A stretch of DNA of 64,000 bases from Fumia xinanensis (GTDB lineage: Bacteria > Bacillota > Clostridia > Oscillospirales > Ruminococcaceae): NCBI RefSeq assembly GCF_014384905.1, contig NZ_JACRSV010000004.1, positions 186,001 to 250,000 of the forward strand. The letters run 5' to 3'. A program made the translations under genes and the position numbers. Positions within the stretch are counted from its first letter, which is position 1, and every line of letters starts with the position of its first letter. Shown here piece after piece: positions 1 through 7,435 of the stretch. Under the pieces are notes generated by a model, which was not told where the DNA came from, searched no databases, and saw only the letters and a list, made by a program, of their open reading frames with translations.

Positions 1-56
1 AACTGCCATAGTAGTATCACTTCCTTATTCTTTTTATTTTCAATCACGGAATAAAA

Positions 57-90
57 AAAGGGACATTGTCTATAAGAACAATGTCCCTTT
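57..90. terminator. Hairpin, probable bidirectional terminator
   Basis: A perfect 13-bp stem (57-69 pairing with 78-90) encloses an 8-nt loop. It is preceded by an A-run and ends in TTT, so it could stop transcription in either direction. It probably ends a gene of the element to the left of the window. Confidence 0.6.
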
Positions 91-97
91 GCACTTC

Positions 98-126
98 ATC
101 TAACTTTATCTAACAAACGCTCTAAC
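98..126 (+). repeat. Short direct repeats, possible integrase arm sites
   Basis: ATCTAAC occurs at 98-104 and 108-114, one helical turn apart, and a one-mismatch copy (CTCTAAC) lies at 120-126. Tyrosine integrases bind short arm-type repeats near attachment sites, and the tRNA scar lies about 135 bp to the right. The function is inferred; short repeats in AT-rich DNA can arise by chance. Confidence 0.3.
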
Positions 127-260
127 CAACACCTGTTGCGGTTATGAAAATCGGTTGCCCTTGTTTCCTAAATGTGTATGTATTTTTATGCTATTTGCAC
201 AATTTATTAGATAGAATCCGTAAATTTATACTTGATTTGTCAAAATGTTTTCCAAGAGTG

Positions 261-310
261 TTTGACTACGAATCAAAAGGTCGCAGGTTCGAGTCCTGCA
301 TGGCGCGCCA
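261..310 (+). pseudogene. 3' half of tRNA-Arg(ACG): attachment-site remnant
   Basis: The segment has a complete anticodon arm (stem TTTGA/TCAAA, loop CTACGAA, anticodon ACG at 268-270), a variable loop, a T-arm (GCAGG/CCTGC around TTCGAGT), the 3' acceptor strand and an encoded CCA at 308-310. The 5' acceptor strand and D-arm are absent: no GCGCCAT-type start occurs upstream, where the DNA is unrelated and AT-rich. A tRNA cut at the anticodon stem is the usual product of integration into a tRNA 3' end by a tyrosine integrase, in which the intact tRNA is rebuilt at the other junction. It is therefore probably an attR/attL core, not a working tRNA. Confidence 0.75.
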
Positions 311-321
311 AAAATATTTGT

Positions 322-370
322 GCGGTGCGGGTTTAAGTGAATTTTCACTTAAACCCGCACCGCTTTTTGT
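322..370 (+). terminator. Terminator of the (former) tRNA-Arg gene
   Basis: A perfect 19-bp stem (322-340 with 345-363) with a 4-nt loop is followed by TTTTTGTTTTT. It sits 11 nt after the tRNA CCA end, so it is the ancestral tRNA terminator now separated from the intact tRNA. Confidence 0.85.
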
Positions 371-472
371 TTTTAAATTAAAATATCATATAATATATCT
401 AGAATATTAAACAGCAGATAAACACAATGATCAATATTTTTTAGATATATTATTAAATAGATTTAGTTTTTA

Positions 473-500
473 TTGAAAGATTTTCACGATGTAGTATAAT
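473..500 (+). promoter_or_regulatory. Candidate promoter of the agr-type operon
   Basis: TTGAAA (473-478) and a perfect TATAAT (495-500) are separated by 16 bp. Transcription would begin near 507, about 100 nt before the response-regulator start. Confidence 0.55.
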
Positions 501-507
501 AAATCTG

Positions 508-537
508 TAAGTTATGACAGGAAATTTGTCAGTTGTG
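508..537 (+). promoter_or_regulatory. Candidate LytTR (AgrA-type) direct-repeat binding site
   Basis: Two 9-bp direct repeats, TAAGTTATG (508-516) and TCAGTTGTG (529-537), are separated by exactly 12 bp. This is the spacing and core (…GTT…) of sites bound by LytTR regulators such as AgrA. Both copies differ from the Staphylococcus consensus at the eighth position. The site lies directly upstream of the response-regulator gene, suggesting autoregulation. Confidence 0.5.
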
Positions 538-606
538 CAATAGCTATTGCATTATTCTGGAAATTCCAATAAAATCTATTTATGCAGAAGCATAGGAGGA
601 GCTCAC

Positions 607-1326
607 ATGCTGAAATTAGCCATCTGTGATGACGATCCCAAGGTAGTTACGCAGATTCGTAACATTGCCGATCAGTACTTTAAAGACACACAAATCACTT
701 CTGCAGTGGAAATTTACCAAGATGGTTCCCAAATGCTCAACAAAGCCGGAGGCAGCGATATTTTCTTTTTGGATATCGAGATGCCGGGGATGAGTGGCAT
801 ACAGATCGCTCAAGAACTGCGTGCCAGCAACAAACGCGCGAAAATCATTTTTGTGACGGGTTATGAAGAATATCAGTCGGCCGCTTTTCAGCTTCATGCT
901 TTCAGTTATCTCATTAAGCCATTTACGGCGGATGATATTAAGCGACAGTTGGAAGACGCCATTGATTATTTACATAACGATCAGGAGACCCCTGAAATAT
1001 TTCTTCATACTGTAGACGGAGATGTCCGTCTAGTGCCGGAACAAATAATTTTTGTTGAGTACAAAAACCGAAAAGTCGAAATACATACAACGGAAAGCAA
1101 ATATGTAGCCGTTTACACCATGAAACAGATGACGGAGCTTCTTGAAAAATTTCCATTTGTATCGTCTCACCAAAATTTTCTTGTAAATCTCATGCATGTC
1201 CGCCGCTTTACCTGCATGAATGTTACTTTGGCAAACGGCGTAGAATTGCCTATGTCGCAAAAACGTTCCGCAGATTTCCGAAGGCGCTATCAACAGTTTT
1301 TATACAGCACGTTCTTCGTTCTGTGA
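607..1326 (+). CDS. AgrA-like response regulator with LytTR DNA-binding domain
   Basis: This is a two-component response regulator of about 239 residues. The N-terminal receiver has the acidic triad CDDD (residues 7-10), phosphoacceptor Asp56 in the FLDIEMPGMSG motif and a conserved Lys in YLIKPF. From about residue 130 to the end is a LytTR domain. The ATG at 607 is chosen because it follows AGGAGG at good spacing and begins with the canonical receiver strand; an in-frame upstream ATG has no ribosome site. It is the first gene of an operon with a GHKL kinase, an AgrD peptide and AgrB, so it is expected to be phosphorylated when the cyclic peptide accumulates. Paired GTT-type repeats upstream suggest that it binds its own promoter. 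Confidence 0.9.
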   Translation: MLKLAICDDDPKVVTQIRNIADQYFKDTQITSAVEIYQDGSQMLNKAGGSDIFFLDIEMPGMSGIQIAQELRASNKRAKIIFVTGYEEYQSAAFQLHAFSYLIKPFTADDIKRQLEDAIDYLHNDQETPEIFLHTVDGDVRLVPEQIIFVEYKNRKVEIHTTESKYVAVYTMKQMTELLEKFPFVSSHQNFLVNLMHVRRFTCMNVTLANGVELPMSQKRSADFRRRYQQFLYSTFFVL

Positions 1327-1335
1327 GGATCGGCC

Positions 1336-2625
1336 ATGGAAAAACTAGAATACCTTTTGCGCTTTCTGGTGCCCGATGCTATGATGGGTTTGCTACTGTT
1401 CGATTTTTGTTTTCGTTTGTACGGAAAGAAGTATAAAGCGAACTGGATTTATATCGCAGCATTTCTTGCCTTTGTGGGAATTTGCGTTGCAGTCAACCAG
1501 CTATTCTCTGCTATAATCAATACAGCTTATTCTGTAATTGCGTTTATCTTACTCAGCGTTCTTTTATACCGTCCATCCCGCCGCAAAATTTTTTGCGATG
1601 TATTCTTTATGACCTATTGCGTCATTATTGATTTGGTTTTAGGGTATGTAATGTTGGCGATAAATGGACAATCTGAGTTATCTGGAATGATGCAAAATGC
1701 AAGATTGATGTGGTACAACCTATTAAGCAAGATGATTATTTATTTTTCATACCGCTTAGTCTTAAGCTGGATGGATCATGTACCTAACCGTCCGCTAAGC
1801 TTGAAACAGAATATATTTCTTGCAGTTTCCAGTTTAGGAGAATTAGGAATCGTCTTCTATTTTTCTGAGTTTGTCAATACTACCACAACAGCGGTCGTAG
1901 TTTCTGCCATGTGCTTTGGATTTCTTGCGTTAAACCTTTATGTTGTTCATCAAACGGAGGCTATCGTCAGATCCAAAGAGGCCGAATTGCAGTTACAGCT
2001 TTATCGTCAGCAGGAACATATTATCTCCACCAATTACCGTGAGATAGAAAGCCGATATGAACAATCCCGTCGGATTATCCACGATATTAGAAATCAGCTG
2101 CAGACATTAGAGCAAATGGATGATACTTCACAAAAAGCAGTGTATGTGGAAAAAATTAAAGAAAACATGGATATGCTGGGCGTTCCAAAAGTTTGCCCTA
2201 GTCCTCTGCTGAACATTTTATTCAACGATAAAAAGAAATTGGCAGCATCCTACAAGATTCTGCTTCACCTCAATTTCAAACATTTTTCACTGGATGGCTT
2301 TGATGAAATGGACTTGCTTACCATATTCGCCAATCTCATCGATAATGCCATAGATGCTTGTCAGTCGCTGCCTCAGAATCAGCGTAAAATAGAACTTCGT
2401 ATCCACAGTTATGCCGGGAAGCTGATCGCAAGTATCGAAAATAGATACGAGGGAAAATGCCCCGAAGAACCGACCCAATCATTCTGTACCAATAAAGAAG
2501 GACATATGGGGATCGGGCTTTCAAATGTTCAGGAGATCGTAAGTCGTTACGACGGTGAACTGGAAATTCTCACCGAAAATCAGATATTTATCGTGCGCTT
2601 GATACTTGATCCGGTAAACCAGTGA
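1336..2625 (+). CDS. AgrC-like GHKL sensor histidine kinase
   Basis: This is a 429-residue membrane sensor. About six hydrophobic segments fill residues 8-205, followed by a short coiled linker and the HPK10-type phosphoacceptor motif HDIRNQLQTL (His249). The C-terminal GHKL ATPase has an N-box (FANLIDNAIDAC) and a G-box (GHMGIGLSNV). This architecture is that of AgrC receptors, which sense an extracellular peptide thiolactone. It starts 9 nt after the response-regulator stop. The gene order here is regulator, kinase, peptide, processing protease, the reverse of the staphylococcal agrBDCA order. The ligand is presumably the peptide encoded next. Confidence 0.88.
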   Translation: MEKLEYLLRFLVPDAMMGLLLFDFCFRLYGKKYKANWIYIAAFLAFVGICVAVNQLFSAIINTAYSVIAFILLSVLLYRPSRRKIFCDVFFMTYCVIIDLVLGYVMLAINGQSELSGMMQNARLMWYNLLSKMIIYFSYRLVLSWMDHVPNRPLSLKQNIFLAVSSLGELGIVFYFSEFVNTTTTAVVVSAMCFGFLALNLYVVHQTEAIVRSKEAELQLQLYRQQEHIISTNYREIESRYEQSRRIIHDIRNQLQTLEQMDDTSQKAVYVEKIKENMDMLGVPKVCPSPLLNILFNDKKKLAASYKILLHLNFKHFSLDGFDEMDLLTIFANLIDNAIDACQSLPQNQRKIELRIHSYAGKLIASIENRYEGKCPEEPTQSFCTNKEGHMGIGLSNVQEIVSRYDGELEILTENQIFIVRLILDPVNQ

Positions 2626-2679
2626 AGTTGCTGTGAAATACAGCTTTTCAATATTTTAAAAATTTTAGGAGGATTCAAA

Positions 2680-2820
2680 ATGAAAAAACAGTCTTTCATT
2701 CTCAAAATGGTTGCCAAAACAGCTGAAAAGTCCTGTGCTCGTCAGGCAAATACTTCTTGCCCTACACTTACCTATCAGCCCAAAATGCCTGAGGCTGTGA
2801 AGAAACTGCGGAGATTCTAA
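2680..2820 (+). CDS. agrD: AgrD-like cyclic lactone autoinducer precursor
   Basis: This is a 46-residue peptide gene with a strong AGGAGG site. It has an amphipathic N-terminal helix rich in Lys (residues 2-17), a candidate pheromone core beginning at Cys27 (CPTLTY), then QPKMP and a basic tail ending KKLRRF. Clostridial AgrD peptides typically have a Cys four to six residues before a hydrophobic residue, followed by a QPK-x-P motif and a charged tail recognised by AgrB. The predicted signal is a thiolactone closed on Cys27, possibly six residues (Cys27-Tyr32). A second Cys (Cys19) lies in the leader. The stop codon overlaps the agrB start in TAATG, indicating translational coupling. Confidence 0.88.
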   Translation: MKKQSFILKMVAKTAEKSCARQANTSCPTLTYQPKMPEAVKKLRRF

Positions 2821-3407
2821 TGATCGCAAGATTGGCGGAAAAAATTACGGCAAGCTTGGTTTCCAGCCGCACGATTGATGCGGAAGATCAGGAAATATAT
2901 CAGTTTGGCGTTGTTCATCTGCTGTATCAGATTCCATTTTTTGCCTTTGCTCTCGTGGTAGGGCTTCTTTTGAAAGTGTTGCCGGAAACGGCATTGTTCT
3001 TACTGGCTTTTTTCAGCCTGCGCCCCTACGCGGGAGGATGGCACGCCTCTACCCAGGGAAAATGTACCTTAATCTCCTATGGAATCACCGCAATTGTTCT
3101 TTGCGTCTTCCGATTGATGCCGGAGGCAGCTTTGCTTCCGATTTCTGTTGGGCAGATGCTGATTGGGCTGGCGGTCATCTGGCGCTGGGCTCCTATGGAG
3201 AATCCAAACAAACCGCTGGATGCCGAAGAGATTGTCCATTACCGGCGTTATGCGCGGGTAATCACAGGGGTGCTAACCGCAGGGATGATACTTACAGTTG
3301 CGATGCATTGGAATCGAATTGGTCTTGCTGTTTCAACTGCAATATTCTTGTCTGCTATTTTAGTGGCAATGGAATTGGTGCTTAAAATCAAATATCTTTC
3401 TTCATAA
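2820..3407 (+). CDS. agrB: AgrB-like membrane peptidase and peptide exporter
   Basis: This is a 195-residue polytopic membrane protein. AgrB proteases cut the AgrD C-terminal tail and form the thiolactone using a conserved His and Cys. The family motif is visible as RPYAGGWHASTQGKC (about residues 68-82), giving catalytic His76 and Cys82. About five or six hydrophobic segments follow the family pattern. The ATG shares a base with the agrD stop codon (TAATG), and no other start fits better. A strong terminator follows immediately, so this is the last gene of the quorum-sensing operon. Confidence 0.9.
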   Translation: MIARLAEKITASLVSSRTIDAEDQEIYQFGVVHLLYQIPFFAFALVVGLLLKVLPETALFLLAFFSLRPYAGGWHASTQGKCTLISYGITAIVLCVFRLMPEAALLPISVGQMLIGLAVIWRWAPMENPNKPLDAEEIVHYRRYARVITGVLTAGMILTVAMHWNRIGLAVSTAIFLSAILVAMELVLKIKYLSS

Positions 3408-3410
3408 GAA

Positions 3411-3457
3411 CAGGAATACCAGAGAATCAGCGATTCTCCGGTATTCCTGCCTTTTTT
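3411..3457 (+). terminator. Terminator of the agr-type operon
   Basis: An 18-bp stem with one mismatch (3411-3428 with 3432-3449) is followed by TTTTTT, directly after the agrB stop. Confidence 0.85.
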
Positions 3458-3460
3458 GCA

Positions 3461-3489
3461 TTGACAAGCCGCGAGCTTTGCTATATAAT
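3461..3489 (+). promoter_or_regulatory. proS promoter
   Basis: Consensus -35 TTGACA (3461-3466), 17-bp spacer and consensus -10 TATAAT (3484-3489). Transcription should start near 3496, at the beginning of the T-box leader. Confidence 0.85.
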
Positions 3490-3495
3490 GGTTGC

Positions 3496-3756
3496 AATAA
3501 CAAAACGCTGTGATAAGGAACAGTAGCTTCTTTGCACGTCACCAAGAGAGAAGGCGGTAGGTGTAAGCCTTTGGCGTAAGGAGTGAACCCACCTTGGAGC
3601 TATGGGTGAAACGGCATCTGCCGGTCAAATCCATCGGCGCCCGCCGTTATCGGGGCGGCAGGGGAACTCCCTGCCTTGAGTGCAGATTTTTTCTGAATTT
3701 AGGTGGTACCGCGGATGATTTCGCCCTAAGTCTTAATGGACTTGGGGCGTTTTTTA
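3496..3756 (+). promoter_or_regulatory. T-box leader of proS (specifier CCC, proline)
   Basis: The conserved T-box AGGTGGTACCGCG is at 3701-3713. It is followed by a terminator hairpin (3722-3732 with 3739-3749) and a T-run. The stem I region contains the AGAGAG…GGTG…AAGCC landmarks and a specifier loop reading GAA-CCC-ACC, placing the proline codon CCC at 3588-3590. Uncharged tRNA-Pro would pair with CCC and with the T-box bulge, switch the leader to the antiterminator and allow proS expression. The specifier assignment is inferred from position and agrees with the gene product. Confidence 0.9.
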
Positions 3757-3846
3757 TTGCAGCAGCACAGCGCTGCAAAGATCCGTCTGCGATTTCAATT
3801 GAGGCGGGTCAGATTTTTTGTGTAAAAACTGGAAGGAGATAGAAAG

Positions 3847-5580
3847 ATGAAACTAGACAAACTGGTAGGGGATCGCTTTAAAGAACGGCCTTCGGATTGT
3901 GCGATTGACAGTCATGCGCTCATGGTGCGGGGCGGCTACATCAAATACGTAGCCAATGGGATTTTTTCCCAGTATCCTCCTATGAAACGGATTTCCCAGA
4001 AAATCGAGCGGATTATCCGCGAGGAGATGGACTCCATCGACGGACAGGAGGTCCTGTTTCCGGTGGTGCTACCCGGTACCCTTTGGGATGAGTCGGGGCG
4101 GTATCAATCGGTAGGGAGCGAGCTTTTGCGGTTTTCCGACCGGAACGGCTCTCCGATGGTGCTGGGGATGACCCACGAAGAGGCGGCGGTTCAGCTGGTG
4201 CGGGAGTACGCCAACAGCTACACCAAATACCCCTTTATGATTTATCAGATCCAGACAAAGTTCCGCGATGAAGCACGTCCCCGCGGCGGCCTCATTCGCG
4301 TCCGGGAATTCACCATGAAGGACGCCTACTCCTTCCACACCTCTCAGGAGGACCTGGAGCGGTATTACGACAAGTGTTATAAGGCTTATGAGCGGATTTT
4401 TGCCCGGGCCGGCGTTCCCGAAGTGATTTCTGTCCAGTCGGATTCCGGCATGATGGGCGGCAGTATCTCCCACGAATTCATGCTGCTGACCCCGGTGGGC
4501 GAGGACAGCATCGTCCTCTGTAAAGAGTGCGGCTACCGAGCCAACATGGAAGCGGCGGAAAACATCGTAGACAATGCAAAAACTGGGGAACTGGAGGAAA
4601 TTAAGCTGGTCCACACCCCAAATATCCACACCATTGAAGATATATGTGAATTTCTGCACGCCCCTCTCGAAAGCTCGTGCAAAGCGGTCGTCTACCAGAA
4701 AAATAGCGACGACGCTTACGTGGTGGTATTCATCCGGGGGGACTTGGACATCAACGAGACGAAGCTGACAAATTTCCTGGGAGAAGACATTCATCCGGCT
4801 GTGATTACGCCAGAATGCGGCCTCAACGCCGGTTACATCGGACCTTACAAGCTGGAAGGGGACTTTACCGTTTTGTTTGACCGTTCTCTGGAAGGAGCCC
4901 AAAACCTCTCCTGCGGAGGCAATGTAGAAGAATACCATTACACTGGCCTCAATATCGAAAGAGACTGCGGAAAGGTAGAATATCACGATTTTGCCAAAAT
5001 CGCCGAGGGTGGTATTTGTCCCGTATGCGGCAAGAAAGCTATCACCATCTCCCGCGGCATTGAAGTGGGCAATATTTTCCAATTGGGTACCAAGTACACA
5101 AAATCCATGAATATGACCTATCTGGACGCTGACGGGAAAGCGGCACATCCCATTATGGGCTGTTATGGAATCGGCGTAGGGCGGCTGGCAGCTTCTGTTT
5201 GTGAAGTCCACCACGACGATTACGGCCCCATCTGGCCCATCACCATCGCCCCCTGGGAAGTTCACATTTGCTGTGTGCGCTCCGACGACCCGGAAACCCA
5301 CGCTTTTGCCGATCAGCTCTATGACGAGCTGCAAAAAGAGAGGATCGAAGTCATCTATGACGACCGCAAGGCAACGGCGGGCGTCATGTTCTCCGACGCA
5401 GACCTGCTGGGCGTTCCGGTGCGCGTTATCGTCAGCCCCCGCAACATGAAGGAAGGCTGCTGCGAAATCGTCACAAGAGATAAAAAAATCAGTAAAAAAG
5501 TGCCGGTCGGCGAGGCTGTAGAGGCTGTTGGGGCGGTACTGAAAGAGCTGTATGACGAGGTCCAAAAAGGCTGTAAATAA
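3847..5580 (+). CDS. proS: Prolyl-tRNA synthetase, bacterial type
   Basis: This 577-residue class II aminoacyl-tRNA synthetase charges tRNA-Pro. The catalytic core carries motif 2 (TKFRDEARPRGGLIRVREFTMKD written in two halves around residues 137-160) and motif 3 near residues 435-450 (GIGVGRL). An insertion domain with editing function lies between about residues 224 and 405, as in bacterial ProRS, and includes Cys pairs (CKECGY, CPVCGK). The C-terminal anticodon-binding domain covers about residues 470-570. The length is normal for the bacterial form. The start follows GGAGAT. The T-box leader and its own terminator make it a single-gene unit. Confidence 0.97.
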   Translation: MKLDKLVGDRFKERPSDCAIDSHALMVRGGYIKYVANGIFSQYPPMKRISQKIERIIREEMDSIDGQEVLFPVVLPGTLWDESGRYQSVGSELLRFSDRNGSPMVLGMTHEEAAVQLVREYANSYTKYPFMIYQIQTKFRDEARPRGGLIRVREFTMKDAYSFHTSQEDLERYYDKCYKAYERIFARAGVPEVISVQSDSGMMGGSISHEFMLLTPVGEDSIVLCKECGYRANMEAAENIVDNAKTGELEEIKLVHTPNIHTIEDICEFLHAPLESSCKAVVYQKNSDDAYVVVFIRGDLDINETKLTNFLGEDIHPAVITPECGLNAGYIGPYKLEGDFTVLFDRSLEGAQNLSCGGNVEEYHYTGLNIERDCGKVEYHDFAKIAEGGICPVCGKKAITISRGIEVGNIFQLGTKYTKSMNMTYLDADGKAAHPIMGCYGIGVGRLAASVCEVHHDDYGPIWPITIAPWEVHICCVRSDDPETHAFADQLYDELQKERIEVIYDDRKATAGVMFSDADLLGVPVRVIVSPRNMKEGCCEIVTRDKKISKKVPVGEAVEAVGAVLKELYDEVQKGCK

Positions 5581-5600
5581 AATTTCTGATAAAATACAAA

Positions 5601-5636
5601 AAACCGCTGTGCAGCAACGCACAGCGGTTTTTTATA
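5601..5636. terminator. Bidirectional terminator between proS and the mur-type operon
   Basis: A perfect 12-bp stem (5601-5612 with 5619-5630) has T-runs on the plus side and A-runs before it. It serves proS and the convergent operon on the minus strand. Confidence 0.85.
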
Positions 5637-5642
5637 GAATAA

Positions 5643-6500
5643 TTATTTTTGATACCGCTTTTTCTTTCCGACAGGTCGGGTCTGTTTCAGATAGCGGTCA
5701 ATGTTTTGAGGTTCTTTGCTCACGGCGCAGGAAAACAGAATGTCGATCAAAGTGAGCTGTGCGATTCTGGAACTCATAGCGCCGATACGAATGGTGGTTT
5801 CGGGCGAAGTGAGCTGAAAAGCGATGTCTCCGCATTGAGAGAGGCGGTTTTTGCCGTACTGGGTAATGGTAATGACCGCGGCACCTTTAGATTTGGCCAT
5901 ACTGGCCGCTTCTACCACGTCCTTGGTTTCGCCGGACCAGGAGATTGCTACGGCCACGTCCTCTTCGGATAGGAGAGAGGCGGAGGTGAGCTGGAGGTGT
6001 CCGTCGGGATAAGCGGTACAGTTCTTATTAATGCGCATGAACTTATACTGGGCGTCTTGTGCTGCAAGTTGAGAAGCGCCGATGCCGTAAAAATCGATTT
6101 TTTTGGCCTTTATGAGCAGGTCGGAGGCCAACTGGACGTCGGAGGGGCGAAGCAGGGTACAACTGTCCTGAATGGACTGGATGCTGTTTGCGCAGATGCT
6201 TTGCAGGATGGTTTCCACGCTGTCGCCCGGCAGAATATCGGCGGATTCTCGTTTCTCCCTGTTTTGCTCCACTGCTAGCTCTGCTGCCAGAGCCAGGGTA
6301 AAATCCCGGTATCCTTCAAAACCCATTCTTTTGCAGAATCGGACGACGGCTGCCCGGTTGGAGCCACTGTGTTCTGCCAGTTCTGCTACCGGGAGGCCGA
6401 CGATGTTTCCTGCGTGCTCCAGTACATAGTTCGCCACTCTCTGTTCGGACGGGCTGAAATTTTCCCTGCATTTTTGGATGCGAAGCAATGTTCCACTCAT
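5643..6500 (-). CDS. MurR/RpiR-family transcriptional regulator
   Basis: This 285-residue regulator has an N-terminal helix-turn-helix of the RpiR type (about residues 1-77, including GLPVAELAEHSGSNRAAVVRFCKRMG split across the recognition helix) and a C-terminal SIS sugar-phosphate-binding domain (about 120-250, with IGASQLAA and SWSGETKDVVEAA). The start at 6500 overlaps the kinase stop in ATGA, so it is translationally coupled; an upstream in-frame start inside the kinase is unlikely. Being in an operon with murQ and a sugar kinase, it probably senses MurNAc-6-phosphate or GlcNAc-6-phosphate and regulates this operon. Confidence 0.88.
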   Translation of the reverse strand: MSGTLLRIQKCRENFSPSEQRVANYVLEHAGNIVGLPVAELAEHSGSNRAAVVRFCKRMGFEGYRDFTLALAAELAVEQNREKRESADILPGDSVETILQSICANSIQSIQDSCTLLRPSDVQLASDLLIKAKKIDFYGIGASQLAAQDAQYKFMRINKNCTAYPDGHLQLTSASLLSEEDVAVAISWSGETKDVVEAASMAKSKGAAVITITQYGKNRLSQCGDIAFQLTSPETTIRIGAMSSRIAQLTLIDILFSCAVSKEPQNIDRYLKQTRPVGKKKRYQK

Positions 6501-7435
6501 AAATTTTCCCCCTGATTCCACTTTTCCATCGCCATCAGCGCGCAGCCGTAGGCGGCGTCGTGGCGGCACTCCTGAAAAATTACATTAGGGGCCTTTGTTT
6601 GTAGCTTTCGACTGAGCAAATCTCGCAGGGCGGGAGATTTTGTGACCATTCCACCGGTGTAGACACAAACAATCGGTTCCCGTTTTTTGGGGGGAAACTT
6701 TTGCGCCGCTGCCGTTACCATTTCACAGAGGCTTTCGGCGGCTTCCTCATAAATCGCTTTGGCTGTATCGTCGCCAAGCGCAAAAGCCCTGTCGCATAAG
6801 GCGGCCAGAGAGGCAATTTCTTTTTTGCCGTTGCCCGACTGGTAGAGGTAGTCGATGAGTTCCATCGGGGAGGAAAGTTTCAGATGTTCCAGCAGCAAAT
6901 CGGTGAGCACGGTTTGTCTGCCCCTTCCGTCAAAGGCCCGCATAACGGCGCCGAGCATCCGGCAGGCGATTTGGTAACCGCTTCCCTCGTCGCCGATGAG
7001 ATGCCCCCACCCACCAATGCGGAAGATGTCCTCTGCAGCGGTTTTCGCCATACAGACTGATCCTGTCCCGGCGATCAGGACAATGCCGCAGCCGGAGGGA
7101 GTGCCGCTGTAAAGAAGGGGAAGAGCGTCGTTTGTGAGAAGGACGGGGATACCGGGGAAAATTTCTGCCAAAATGGCAGACAGCTGGTTTTGGGAGGTGA
7201 TGCTGCTGGCTCCAGCCGTTCCCAGACAGGCGGAGACACAATCTTTTTGGGAAAGTCCAGTCTGCTTATAAAAATCGGCGAGCAGGAGTTTTAGATTTTC
7301 CTTTACCGTTTCTTTTGAAAGGGCGGTCAGGTTGCTGGCCCCTCCCCGTGCCTCGCCGACGGTGTTTTGCTGTAAATCCAAGGCTTTGAGATGGGTTTTG
7401 GTGCCGCCTCCGTCGATGCCGATGACGTACTTCAT
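6497..7435 (-). CDS. BadF-family amino-sugar kinase (GlcNAc/MurNAc kinase-like)
   Basis: This 312-residue ASKHA-fold kinase has phosphate-1 motif IGIDGGGTKTHLKALD at the N-terminus, a phosphate-2 region around IAGTGSVCM and an adenosine motif near VYTGGMV. BadF/BcrA-type members next to murQ in clostridia include MurK of Clostridium acetobutylicum, which phosphorylates MurNAc and GlcNAc at O6. The start overlaps the murQ stop (ATGA at 7432-7435) and the stop overlaps the regulator start, so three genes are coupled. The likely role is to make MurNAc-6-phosphate in the cytoplasm for MurQ. No PTS transporter is present in the operon, which fits a kinase-dependent salvage route. Confidence 0.85.
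   Translation of the reverse strand: MKYVIGIDGGGTKTHLKALDLQQNTVGEARGGASNLTALSKETVKENLKLLLADFYKQTGLSQKDCVSACLGTAGASSITSQNQLSAILAEIFPGIPVLLTNDALPLLYSGTPSGCGIVLIAGTGSVCMAKTAAEDIFRIGGWGHLIGDEGSGYQIACRMLGAVMRAFDGRGRQTVLTDLLLEHLKLSSPMELIDYLYQSGNGKKEIASLAALCDRAFALGDDTAKAIYEEAAESLCEMVTAAAQKFPPKKREPIVCVYTGGMVTKSPALRDLLSRKLQTKAPNVIFQECRHDAAYGCALMAMEKWNQGENL

Larger units (their letters stand above)
1..260. other. Probable right end of an integrated element; no gene seen
   Basis: No convincing coding region is visible. The stretch is AT-rich and carries a 13-bp hairpin and short direct repeats of the ATCTAAC type. It runs directly into a tRNA-Arg 3' fragment. This is what the end of a tRNA-integrated mobile element looks like, with the element body to the left of the window. 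The element itself is not visible, so this is inference from the tRNA scar. Confidence 0.45.

Noticed and set aside
144..410. 88-codon frame crossing the tRNA-Arg remnant
   Set aside because: It reads through the tRNA fragment and its terminator hairpin, so it is not a gene.
3594..3842. 82-codon frame inside the proS leader
   Set aside because: It lies wholly in the T-box structure and terminator.
4069..5622. Long open frame of 517 codons on the minus strand opposite proS
   Set aside because: It mirrors the codon structure of proS, has no ribosome site or recognisable domain, and runs through the proS terminator. It is a shadow frame.
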